53,562 nucleotides of DNA from an uncultured Spartobacteria bacterium (GTDB taxonomy: Bacteria; Verrucomicrobiota; Verrucomicrobiia; Chthoniobacterales; Terrimicrobiaceae). This document shows, in pieces, positions 1 through 7,716 of this stretch; position 1 is the stretch's first letter; each line of letters begins with the position of its first letter. Where the stretch lies: assembly GCA_937890535.1 (NCBI GenBank), contig CALBXK010000370.1, positions 1-53,562 of the forward strand, read 5' to 3'. Both the position numbers and the translations under genes were made by a program. Below the pieces are notes generated by a model. That model searched no databases. It saw nothing but the letters and a program-made list of their open reading frames with translations, and had not been told where the DNA came from.

Positions 1-510
1 TTTAATAATCCTGTAAATCTTGTTAATCCTGTCAAAAAATTGCTTTTGTCGAAGTTGGACACGATTTGGAAGAGAGGGCGGGGAGGTGGGAGTTTGGACA
101 GGATTAACAGGATTGGTTGGATGGGGGGATCCGTATGTTTTGAATTTTCGTTTTACTTCCAAACTTTTCGCACCGAAGTTGATAAGGAGTCCATCTTCGA
201 TGGCAGTTGCGGTGAGATAGTTTACCAATTGAACCTCGTGGGCTTGATTGAGTGCCAAGACGGCCTTGAGTTCGAGAATCAAGCAGCCTTCGACGACAAT
301 GTCTGCCAGGAATGAGCCAACAACCTGAGCACGGTATCGAACTTCCAGCGGAGCCTGTATTTCGCAGGCGAGTCCAGTACGTTCGAGTTCCAGAATAAGT
401 GCATTTTGATAAACGGACTCAAGAAAGCCACTCCCGAGCGTGCGATGCACGCTCATGGCGGCCCCAATGACCTTCTCAGTCAGGTCGGAAATGTTTTCGG
501 GTGTCTTCAA
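1..510 (-). CDS. GxxExxY-family protein (PDDEXK_3-like), truncated by the left window edge; TTG start
   Basis: Not in the ORF track. Reverse-complement translation from TTG at 510: LKTPENISDLTEKVIGAAMSVHRTLGSGFLESVYQNALILELERTGLACEIQAPLEVRYRAQVVGSFLADIVVEGCLILELKAVLALNQAHEVQLVNYLTATAIEDGLLINFGAKSLEVKRKFKTYG..., the characteristic GxxExxY layout with LELK and LLINFGA. Frame open to the window edge. Confidence 0.85.
   Translation of the reverse strand, partial: MKTPENISDLTEKVIGAAMSVHRTLGSGFLESVYQNALILELERTGLACEIQAPLEVRYRAQVVGSFLADIVVEGCLILELKAVLALNQAHEVQLVNYLTATAIEDGLLINFGAKSLEVKRKFKTYGSPHPTNPVNPVQTPTSPPSLPNRVQLRQKQFFDRINKIYRIIK
7..39. repeat. R1 repeat: 9-nt period AATCCTGTA/AATCTTGTT/AATCCTGTC + AAAAAA
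   Basis: Same 33-nt sequence as at 509-542; related copies at 94-117 (inverted), 1046-1075 (inverted) and 1169-1201. Confidence 0.9.
94..117. repeat. R1 repeat, inverted orientation
   Basis: TTGGACAGGATTAACAGGATTGG; preceded by GGGGAGGTGGGAGT, which also precedes the copy at 1046. Confidence 0.85.
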
Positions 511-542
511 TCCTGTAAATCTTGTTAATCCTGTCAAAAAAA
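509..542. repeat. R1 repeat between the prepilin stop (545) and the GxxExxY start (510)
   Basis: AATCCTGTAAATCTTGTTAATCCTGTCAAAAAAA. Confidence 0.9.
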
Positions 543-544
543 TG

Positions 545-1213
545 TCATTGGGCGTTCATCAGAGTGACGAAGGTGTAGCTGGAACGGTTTGTCGTCGCTG
601 CAGCGGCCGGTGTGGACACGGTAGTTTGGACGCGAGTCAATTCGGAGATCGGATTGTTTGGCGTAATAGACACTGAGGCTTCGTAAATGGCCTCCGAGGA
701 GTTGGCTGTGCCGAGCACAGCTCCGGAGGAATCGAAGTAGACCGAATTCGTGCTGCTCGCGGTCAGACTTAGTGAGATCCGGTTTGTAGCGTAGTCGCTT
801 CCCGTAACGAGAAAGCGGTCGGGGCCTGACATGCTGGAAAGATCGCTGAAGATTTGTTGGGCGATATGGGCGGAGCGAGTCTCGCGTTGGCTCTCCTGAG
901 CGGATTTCATTGCGACGGGAAAGAGTCCCATGATGCCAACAAGAGCGAAGGAGATGATGCCGAGAGCGAGGACGATCTCGATAAGTGAGAACGCGGCTCG
1001 GCGGATTCGGACAGGATTTACAAAAAGGGATGGGGAGGTAGGAGTTTGGACAGGATTAACAAGATTTACAGGATTTGGAGAGAGGTTGGGGGATGAGAAA
1101 GGAGTCCGAGCTTGAGCGGCGGCTGAAGAATGGGCGTTCAAACTGCGCATCGAGCTTCTGGATTTAACAATCCGGTATATCTTGTTAATCCTGTCAAAAA
1201 ATGGAGTTTTCAC
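545..1213 (-). CDS. Prepilin-like protein, Verru_Chthon cassette protein B type
   Basis: FSLIEIVLALGIISFALVGIMGLFPVAMKSAQESQRETRSAHIAQQIFSDL. Type IV prepilin N-terminal motif and LLPVGL/LFPVAM signature shared with 3126-3692. The long N-terminal leader contains R1 repeats (FFDRINKIYRI, NPVNLVNPV). Confidence 0.8.
   Translation of the reverse strand: MKTPFFDRINKIYRIVKSRSSMRSLNAHSSAAAQARTPFSSPNLSPNPVNLVNPVQTPTSPSLFVNPVRIRRAAFSLIEIVLALGIISFALVGIMGLFPVAMKSAQESQRETRSAHIAQQIFSDLSSMSGPDRFLVTGSDYATNRISLSLTASSTNSVYFDSSGAVLGTANSSEAIYEASVSITPNNPISELTRVQTTVSTPAAAATTNRSSYTFVTLMNAQ
1046..1201. repeat. R1 repeat pair in inverted arrangement (1046-1075 / 1169-1201), inside the prepilin leader
   Basis: TTGGACAGGATTAACAAGATTTACAGGATT ... 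AATCCGGTATATCTTGTTAATCCTGTCAAAAAA. Confidence 0.85.
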
Positions 1214-1872
1214 TGGACGGTGGAGATGTCGAGTTGGGCGCGCCCGGTGTAGCGGGAGAGGGAAATGATCTCGAAGCCCCCGGCGGATTGGGCCTGCTTT
1301 TTGGTGCTAAGCAGCGCCTCGGTGCCGCCATCGCCGCGAATGCCTTCACTAATGATGAGCTTACGATTGGCTTTGGTTGTTGGAAATGCCACGCCACCAG
1401 TTTCGTTGAAAGCCAGGACATTGAGAGACTCTCCGGTCTGGACAATTGGGGCCTTGGGCATTCGGGCGCTGTCGAAAACCGAAGCGGGATCGATGGAAAG
1501 GAGGCTGCTGCCTACAGTGGGCTGATGAAGGAGAATATTTTTTGGGAGCTTAATCCATTGCGTCAGTTGCTCATAGGTGCCGGTTCCGTCCTCGGTTTCC
1601 CTCAGTACCATGATGGCATCTGGCTCCGGAAAGATCCGTCGCCAGAAGAGCACGTAAACCTGCCGTCCCGACTCCAAGGCCGCCACTCGGGACTGTTCGA
1701 AAGTATTCATCACGGTTGTCACTGCGCCGCGGCGTCCGGCGGTGCTTGAAAATCCAGAAATGGCGGGCAGCATCATGGAAACCATAATGGCGATGACCGC
1801 CACGACCACGAGCAGCTCAATGAGGCTGAAACCCTTCGCTGGGCTCGGGGGCTTTGGATTCATGGTGTTCAT
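1210..1872 (-). CDS. Prepilin-like protein, Verru_Chthon cassette protein D type
   Basis: KGFSLIELLVVVAVIAIMVSMMLPAISGFSSTAGRRGAVTTVMNTFEQSRVAALESGRQVYVLFWRR. Confidence 0.8.
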   Translation of the reverse strand: MNTMNPKPPSPAKGFSLIELLVVVAVIAIMVSMMLPAISGFSSTAGRRGAVTTVMNTFEQSRVAALESGRQVYVLFWRRIFPEPDAIMVLRETEDGTGTYEQLTQWIKLPKNILLHQPTVGSSLLSIDPASVFDSARMPKAPIVQTGESLNVLAFNETGGVAFPTTKANRKLIISEGIRGDGGTEALLSTKKQAQSAGGFEIISLSRYTGRAQLDISTVQ

Positions 1873-1942
1873 GATGTGAACATTGTTCGGGAACTTCCCT
1901 TGCGAAAATAATCGTTATGTTACAAAATAATTACAATCTTAA

Positions 1943-1957
1943 GCAGGTTTAGTGCCA
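1943..1957 (-). promoter_or_regulatory. Predicted sigma54 (-24/-12) promoter for the minus-strand pilin cassette
   Basis: Minus strand TGGCACTAAACCTGCTT: GG-N10-GC spacing, about 70 nt upstream of the ATG at 1872; nearly identical to the site upstream of the glutamine synthetase gene. Confidence 0.75.
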
Positions 1958-2088
1958 TGTCAGGGGGAATGAGGAGGGGGCGTCTAAGAAAACATCTGAC
2001 GCAGTGTATCCTGCGCTCTCTCACAAAGCAAGGCATTTACATTGTATTTACATTGATGAGATTCATTCTCAGGAGGCGGGGCGAATTC

Positions 2089-2105
2089 CTGGCTCGTCCC
2101 ATGCC
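2089..2105 (+). promoter_or_regulatory. Weaker sigma54-like -24/-12 candidate for the plus-strand pilin cassette
   Basis: CTGGCTCGTCCCATGCC: GG-N10-GC, with a mismatch in each element; more than 250 nt upstream of the CDS. Confidence 0.35.
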
Positions 2106-2331
2106 TTCAGTTGGCGAGGTCGGATGAACCTAAAAACGGGGAGAGACAGGAATAAGAAGATTTACATGACTGATTGGGAAACATCTTCTCACTTTGCCTT
2201 TTCAAAGACCAAGGGCAATCACCCGCTGGAAATAGCGAGGAACCCGACATTCTTCATAAGTGTATTTCCTTGTGGGCTTTGCGATATCAGAGATAACCTC
2301 TTCTGGCGGATTTAGGCGCGAGGAAGTTTCG

Positions 2332-2358
2332 GGTCACGGTAAGCGGGTGACCGTTTTT
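2332..2358 (+). terminator. Intrinsic terminator-like hairpin in the leader of the plus-strand pilin cassette
   Basis: GGTCAC-GGTAAGCGG-GTGACC followed by GTTTTTT. Confidence 0.55.
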
Positions 2359-2360
2359 TC

Positions 2361-3116
2361 TTGCTCAGATCCATCAAAATGCACATGCATTATAAATACA
2401 TGTGCAACTCTCCAACCAAGAGCTTTCCTCAGAGAATGTCCCGCCGCGCTTTGCGGCCTGAGAATTTTTCGGAGGGCCATGGGTTTTCGCTGGTCGAACT
2501 GCTCGTTGTCGTTGCGATCATTTCCATCATGGTTTCCTTCGTCGTCACAGGATTCAAAAACATTGCGGTCTCGCGTGGTGTTGGCCAGGCGGCATCCGAC
2601 ATCAATGGAATTCTCGAACTCGCCCGCAATGAAGCCGTCACCCGCCGGACGTATGTTTGGGCCACATTCCAAGAGGCGCCCAACTCCGGCATTCTTGAGA
2701 TCCAAATGGCCTTGGCCGGCTCGATTGACGGAACTCCCAATGCCGCTGGAACAAACCTCACCTCGCTCAGCCGGGTCGTGCGGGCGCGGAATGTCGGGTT
2801 GACGAATTGGGCGGGCCTGAAGTCGGGAACAAATACAGGTGTTACCGATTTAGTCGGCAGCAGCGTCGGCATTACCTACGCCAATCTTTCTACGAAATTC
2901 ACAAACCGGGCGACGATCACCTTCACCCCACGCGGGGAGGCCATGCTGGAAGGTTCTCCGGCTGCCACCGATGGATTTGATGCCCTGATCGGCATTGGCA
3001 TCGTTCCAGCACGGGGAGATGTCAAACAAACCACCGCAACCGGCCTGAAGGAAGACAGCGCGGTCTTGCTCGATGGCAGCACCGGCATGTCCCGCGTTCT
3101 CCGTGTTAATCCCTGA
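2361..3116 (+). CDS. Prepilin-like protein, Verru_Chthon cassette protein D type (start may be 2436)
   Basis: HGFSLVELLVVVAIISIMVSFVVTGFKNIAVSRGVGQAASDINGILELARNEAVTRRTYVWATFQE. Confidence 0.85.
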   Translation: MLRSIKMHMHYKYMCNSPTKSFPQRMSRRALRPENFSEGHGFSLVELLVVVAIISIMVSFVVTGFKNIAVSRGVGQAASDINGILELARNEAVTRRTYVWATFQEAPNSGILEIQMALAGSIDGTPNAAGTNLTSLSRVVRARNVGLTNWAGLKSGTNTGVTDLVGSSVGITYANLSTKFTNRATITFTPRGEAMLEGSPAATDGFDALIGIGIVPARGDVKQTTATGLKEDSAVLLDGSTGMSRVLRVNP

Positions 3117-3125
3117 TCAAACTGC

Positions 3126-3692
3126 ATGAAAACTCCTTCCTCGCCGACTAGCTTCAAAAAAGGGCCTCTTGTTCGCTTCTTCCTATGGGGCGTGGGCTGG
3201 GCGCCCCCTGTCATCCTTCGCCGCCGAAGCGCGTTTTCTCTTGTGGAGGTCGTCATAGCGCTCGGCTTGGTTTCCTTCTGCCTCCTCGCCATCGTCGGAC
3301 TTCTCCCGGTCGGACTCAAAGCTGTTAAAAATTCCCGCGAGGAATCCGCCGCTGCCAACGCGCTCAATCAATTGGCCGAGGCGGTGCGCAATGCGACGAC
3401 GACGGCCCCAGGAGTTTATGTTGCGGACGGAGCATTCACCAACATCACTTGGAGCCTCGGCTCGGGGAGTGCCAGTTTTACAAACCCACTTTCCCTGTAC
3501 GGCCAGACGACAAATAGTGCGGGATCCCGGCTTGTCGCAAGGGTTGATATCGTGCCCCCCGTCGACACTCGCTCGGTTGGTCGTGCCAGTGTCTCCATCG
3601 CCTGGCCCAGCGCCGCAACTTGGAGCAACAACGCCTGGACCCAATCCGACGGCTCCGTCAGTGCCGGGATACAATTTCTTCCAAAACAATGA
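3126..3692 (+). CDS. Prepilin-like protein, Verru_Chthon cassette protein B type
   Basis: SAFSLVEVVIALGLVSFCLLAIVGLLPVGLKAVKNSREESAAANALNQLAEAVRNATTT. Confidence 0.85.
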   Translation: MKTPSSPTSFKKGPLVRFFLWGVGWAPPVILRRRSAFSLVEVVIALGLVSFCLLAIVGLLPVGLKAVKNSREESAAANALNQLAEAVRNATTTAPGVYVADGAFTNITWSLGSGSASFTNPLSLYGQTTNSAGSRLVARVDIVPPVDTRSVGRASVSIAWPSAATWSNNAWTQSDGSVSAGIQFLPKQ

Positions 3693-3693
3693 T

Positions 3694-3822
3694 GAGATTT
3701 TCGATTTTCGACTTGCCATTTGCGATTTCGCACAGCGTGTGGCGTGGGGTGATTGCGCATTCGCCAACCGCTCATTGCCGCTTCAGCCATTCGAAAACCG
3801 AAAATCCCAAATCGAAAATCTC
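3694..3822. repeat. R2 repeat pair: perfect 14-nt inverted repeat GAGATTTTCGATTT (3694-3707) / AAATCGAAAATCTC (3809-3822)
   Basis: Direct reading; the right arm overlaps the TGA stop of the four-helix-bundle gene. Confidence 0.9.
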
Positions 3823-4153
3823 AAGAACGGGCTGTCTTTTTCGATGCAACCATGATTGCGGTCAGCTCGGAGGCCTCTTGGAGGAGGGCAACCAGTTTGG
3901 CATGGGGCAAAAGCTTGCGTTCGTTGATCAAATCCAACCAGAAACCGCATTCGTCGGCTTCTTCCTCCACGGTTCCCAGTTTTGCAATGAATTCGGCCTT
4001 GCTGCGGGATCTGCATGCCGCGCGATAATTGGCTCCGACACTCGTTCCGGAACGCCCCAATTGTCGCCCCAAAATCTCAGCGGAAATCCCCTTGGGCAAA
4101 GCTTCCGCCACATCCAGACAGCGATGGGAAAATGTCTTGGTCCGCTCCTTCAA
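3821..4153 (-). CDS. Four-helix-bundle protein (S23 rRNA intervening-sequence / Avd-like family), TTG start
   Basis: MKERTKTFSHRCLDVAEALPKGISAEILGRQLGRSGTSVGANYRAACRSRSKAEFIAKLGTVEEEADECGFWLDLI. Signature (GRQLxRSGTSVGANYRAACRxRSKAEFIAKLxxVEEEADE) recognised from the family. Confidence 0.93.
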   Translation of the reverse strand: MKERTKTFSHRCLDVAEALPKGISAEILGRQLGRSGTSVGANYRAACRSRSKAEFIAKLGTVEEEADECGFWLDLINERKLLPHAKLVALLQEASELTAIMVASKKTARS

Positions 4154-4180
4154 ATCCTACCGAGTCATGGGGAAAATGTT

Positions 4181-4268
4181 GGATTGTCGATCTGCGATTG
4201 TCGATTGTCGAATGAAGAAAAGTCCTCCCACGCAAAACGCGCGAATCGCAAATCGCAAATCGCAAATT
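4181..4268. repeat. R2 repeats including a perfect heptanucleotide tract (AATCGCA)x3 at 4244-4264
   Basis: GGATTGTCGATCTGCGATTGTCGATTGTCG ... AATCGCAAATCGCAAATCGCAAATTCCC. Confidence 0.9.
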
Positions 4269-5095
4269 CCCACGCTTTCACGGTTTTGGAGCTTCTGGTC
4301 GCCACCGCGGTCATGGCCATGCTTTTGGTCCTCCTCTTGCAGATCACGAACCACACGCTGCAGGCTTCGAAGACGGCCACTCAGCAGATGGATTCGACGC
4401 AGTCCGCCCGTCAAGCCTTGGATGTCCTTTCGAGTGACATCGCCAGTGCGCTCACTACCGATGGAGCGACCTTGCTCACGCAGACAGTCAATGGAGCCCC
4501 ATCGCTCGCCTTCCTGACTGCAGGCAGAGGCCCATCCTCCACTCCCACTCGCTTTCTCGCCGTCAACTACAAGCTTGAGAGCAACCAACTCCTGCGCGCT
4601 TACAAAGCGGTTGACTGGTCTTCTCCCAGCCTTCTCGCCGCCGCAGAAACTGCATCGGCAACGCCAGACTCGACCTCCGTGCTGGCCGAAGGAATTCTGC
4701 AATTTGCCGTGTTGGCGGTTCTTGAGAATGGCGACATGGTTTCGCTTCTTGCCCCGCCGGCCAATGCTGCTGGGGCCTCCGGGACAGTGCTCTTCGAAGG
4801 GCAAACGGTTCCCACCTTATGGAGCGCCCTTGTTCCATCGCGTTCGCCCATCCCCTCGCCATTGAATTTTAACACCGCCCGCGTACGTGCCCTGCTTGTG
4901 GCCATTGCCTCTGTGGATGGACAAAATTTTGGACTGCTCAGCAGCGGTCAAAGAGCCTTGTTTACAAACCCCTCTTCTTCCGGCCCCACCTCCGACCCGG
5001 TCATTGCGTGGGAAGCAGCACTTCAAGCCGGGAGCGTTCCCTCCGCCGCCCGGTCCGCCATTCGATTCCACAGCAAAGTCATTCCCCTGCCATGA
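4184..5095 (+). CDS. Prepilin-like protein, Verru_Chthon cassette protein C type; start uncertain (in-frame TTG 4184/4205; ATG 4212 is out of frame)
   Basis: Frame of ORF 3620..5095: ...NRKSQIANSHAFTVLELLVATAVMAMLLVLLLQITNHTLQASKTATQQMDSTQSARQALDVLSSDI. Upstream part of the track ORF overlaps the antisense four-helix-bundle gene. Confidence 0.8.
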   Translation: MSICDCRLSNEEKSSHAKRANRKSQIANSHAFTVLELLVATAVMAMLLVLLLQITNHTLQASKTATQQMDSTQSARQALDVLSSDIASALTTDGATLLTQTVNGAPSLAFLTAGRGPSSTPTRFLAVNYKLESNQLLRAYKAVDWSSPSLLAAAETASATPDSTSVLAEGILQFAVLAVLENGDMVSLLAPPANAAGASGTVLFEGQTVPTLWSALVPSRSPIPSPLNFNTARVRALLVAIASVDGQNFGLLSSGQRALFTNPSSSGPTSDPVIAWEAALQAGSVPSAARSAIRFHSKVIPLP

Positions 5096-7674
5096 AGAAA
5101 TTTACGATTGCCAATTTGAGATTGCCGATTTCGCACAACGCGCAAAGCGTGCTCACTTTCCATTCGAAGATCGAAGATCGGAAATCGACAATCCAACAAT
5201 CCGGCATGGCCCTGGTCGTGTGCCTGGCGCTCATCGTTTTGCTCACGGCGGCTGTGCTTGCATTTTTTGCTCGCGCCACGTCGAACCAAGTGACCGAAGC
5301 CTCGCGGTCGAATCGCGTGGAGGCCGAGCAAATGGCCAAGACAGCCGCAGACTATGTCATCTCCAGCTTTTTACGGGAAACGACCAATACGCTCAGTGCA
5401 TCAAATGCCGTTCCCCAGCGCCCATTGCCTGGCGCACTGGCCTCGGATACCAACTTCGCAAATCTCATCCGTCGCAGTGTGAATGACTCTGTCTCCGTGG
5501 GCGAAACAAACGCCTCCACCCACAGCACGGCCACGGCTTCGGGGAATGGCCGGGTGGTCGGCACCAACCGCTGGAACGCGCCGGTGCTCCTTTCCGGCGG
5601 CGGCTTCACCAATACGACGGATCTTCCGAATTGGATCTACATCAACGCAGATGGCTCCGCCACCAATACTGCCTCGACGAATGCCATCGGGCGCTTTGCT
5701 TACAATGCCTATGACGTCGGCGGTTTGCTGGATGCCAACGTCGCGGGGTATCCTCCTTCCATTTCCGCGGGGTCAACAAACATGGCCATCCTCAAAGGCA
5801 CCCTCGCCGGGGCGGATCTATCGATGATCGGAGTCGATGCAGCCACCTTTGTGAGAGGCTGGAGAAACGCCGCAAGCGCCGTAAGCTCCAACGCCTACGT
5901 CACCGCCGTCACCAATGCCGCCGCGAATGGATTTCTCAACGCAGCGAGCGGTGACAATCGCATCACCAGCCGCCAGGATCTTATCAAACTGGCGGGAGCC
6001 GGTTATATCCCCACCAACGCGCTGCCCTATCTTACGCATTTCACCAGGGAACTGGCGCGACCTTCGCTGGACTTCAATGGCCTCACGAATATGACAAGCC
6101 GCTATGCGCTTTCCCAACTGGCCACACTGACCAACACCGGCCTGACGAATACGTCCACGAATAATTTCACCTACACAAGCACTCTGTCCCCGACTCTTTC
6201 GACGAATAATCCCAATTTTTTCCAAGTGGTTCGGGCAGCCATTGCCTATACGAACAACCCTTGGGAAACTAACCAGCCGCCCACGGGCGCTTTTCCTCCG
6301 CCTGCACCTAACTGGACTACGAATTTGAACCTCAAAGCCGTGGCTCTGGGTGCCAATGTGATTGATCAGTTCGCCGTAGCCACCGAACCAACCCGGATTC
6401 TCCTTGGCACCGATCGTGTGGCAGGAAAGAAACCTCTTCCGATGGTGATGCAGGTCTTCTTGGCCTACAAAGTCGATGTCGCGACAACAAACCTCTACTT
6501 TTCCGTGATCCCTCAAGTGTGGTCGTCGGCCGCCTCAAGTGGAACAACACTCACCGCCTCCCTCACTAGTGGAAGAGTCACCGTGGATGGGGCAGTCACG
6601 GCCTTGCCTACCGCAACAGTGACGGTAAACACTCCGGGCACCGCCGGAGCTTCTGCCATGACGAACGGAAATGCGATTCCTGCCTTGAGCGGTTTTTTCG
6701 CAACAACGGTTCCCTTGACCAATGCTTCGCCAGCGAATCTGGCAATAAATCTTACCGGCTTGTCCTTGATTTTGAATTCTCCCACCGCAAACGCCTACAA
6801 CGCGTTTGGAACAAATGCGGCGTCATCCGCTAACCTCCCAATCTCGGCCGAGCTCACGGCAAACGTCACAATCACAACCCCGGTAACTACGAATGTTTTG
6901 GACGGTTTCACTATTCAAACTGTTGACCCGAGAACTCTCCGACTCGCCGGGGGGACAAATACTTTTTTTGGAACCAATGCGCTGACTACGATGATCCTGC
7001 CGGTGAGCACTCCAGCCTATGCAAATAGCATCACCGATACGACGATTGCTTCTCCGACGAGCCAGATTTCCAGCGTGGGAGAGTTGGGGCGGGTCTTTCG
7101 TGAATCTCCCTGGCGAACCATGGATTTTGTGTCCGCCGACAGTCCCGACAAAGCCCTGTTGGATGCCTTCTCGGCGTATGCGACGCCAACCAACGCCGCA
7201 GGGCTTCCCGTGCGTGCCGGGGTGATCGATCTCAATACCCGGCAGAGTGTGGTGCTCGCAGCTTTGCTTTCCGGTGCGGCAACAAGCGCCGCCAACACCG
7301 GCTTCCTCTCCCCGGCCAACGCAACAACGATTGCCAATCAGATGGTCGCCTCTACCGCTGCTGCCGCCAATTCCCTAACCAATCGTTCCCAGTTGGTAGA
7401 TCTTGTAGCTGACAACACATTGACGATTGCATCAGGAGGTGACAAAGGCGTGCGCGAGACCGCGATCCGGGCTTTGGCGGAAGTCGGGCAGACGCGGACA
7501 TGGAACATCATGGTCGACGTGGTGGCGCAAACCGGCACCTTTCCCGCCCCACCCGCCAACCCCAGCGAGAGCAACTTCAGGGTTGAAGGCGAGCGGCGGC
7601 TCTGGATCCATGCCGCGATTGATCGCCCCACCCAGAGCGTGATTTCGGAAGCCACCGAAGCCGTCTTGGAATAA
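5092..7674 (+). CDS. Verru_Chthon cassette protein A-type large pilin-like protein
   Basis: SGMALVVCLALIVLLTAAVLAFFARATSNQVTEASRSNRVEAEQMAKTAADYVISSFLRE; ATGA overlap with the preceding CDS stop. Confidence 0.85.
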   Translation: MKKFTIANLRLPISHNAQSVLTFHSKIEDRKSTIQQSGMALVVCLALIVLLTAAVLAFFARATSNQVTEASRSNRVEAEQMAKTAADYVISSFLRETTNTLSASNAVPQRPLPGALASDTNFANLIRRSVNDSVSVGETNASTHSTATASGNGRVVGTNRWNAPVLLSGGGFTNTTDLPNWIYINADGSATNTASTNAIGRFAYNAYDVGGLLDANVAGYPPSISAGSTNMAILKGTLAGADLSMIGVDAATFVRGWRNAASAVSSNAYVTAVTNAAANGFLNAASGDNRITSRQDLIKLAGAGYIPTNALPYLTHFTRELARPSLDFNGLTNMTSRYALSQLATLTNTGLTNTSTNNFTYTSTLSPTLSTNNPNFFQVVRAAIAYTNNPWETNQPPTGAFPPPAPNWTTNLNLKAVALGANVIDQFAVATEPTRILLGTDRVAGKKPLPMVMQVFLAYKVDVATTNLYFSVIPQVWSSAASSGTTLTASLTSGRVTVDGAVTALPTATVTVNTPGTAGASAMTNGNAIPALSGFFATTVPLTNASPANLAINLTGLSLILNSPTANAYNAFGTNAASSANLPISAELTANVTITTPVTTNVLDGFTIQTVDPRTLRLAGGTNTFFGTNALTTMILPVSTPAYANSITDTTIASPTSQISSVGELGRVFRESPWRTMDFVSADSPDKALLDAFSAYATPTNAAGLPVRAGVIDLNTRQSVVLAALLSGAATSAANTGFLSPANATTIANQMVASTAAAANSLTNRSQLVDLVADNTLTIASGGDKGVRETAIRALAEVGQTRTWNIMVDVVAQTGTFPAPPANPSESNFRVEGERRLWIHAAIDRPTQSVISEATEAVLE
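5098..5206. repeat. R2 repeats inside the 5' coding region of cassette protein A
   Basis: ATTTACGATTGCCAATTTGAGATTGCCGATTTCGCACAACGCG ... CATTCGAAGATCGAAGATCGGAAATCGACAATCC; the TTGCC...GATTTCGCACA segment is shared with 3711-3733. Confidence 0.8.
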
Positions 7675-7716
7675 CCCTAAAAACGGGGATGGACAGGGCG
7701 CATGCCCGGAAGCTGT

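Noticed and set aside
1-1201. CRISPR array from R1 repeats
   Set aside because: Units are 9-nt-period tracts in mixed orientation with no regular spacers and no cas genes.
2115-2360. c-di-GMP (GEMM) riboswitch before the pilin cassette
   Set aside because: GGTAAGCGGGTGACC is reminiscent of one arm, but the conserved GGGCAAACC/GCAAAG core is not visible; kept only as an unspecified leader/attenuator candidate.
3460-3485. Minus-strand TGGCACTCCCCGAGC as a sigma54 promoter
   Set aside because: GG-N10-GC spacing occurs by chance inside a prepilin CDS with no downstream minus-strand gene start nearby.
3620-4180. N-terminal half of track ORF 3620..5095 as part of a 491-aa protein
   Set aside because: This stretch overlaps the antisense four-helix-bundle gene and R2 repeats; only the part after about 4184 encodes the prepilin.
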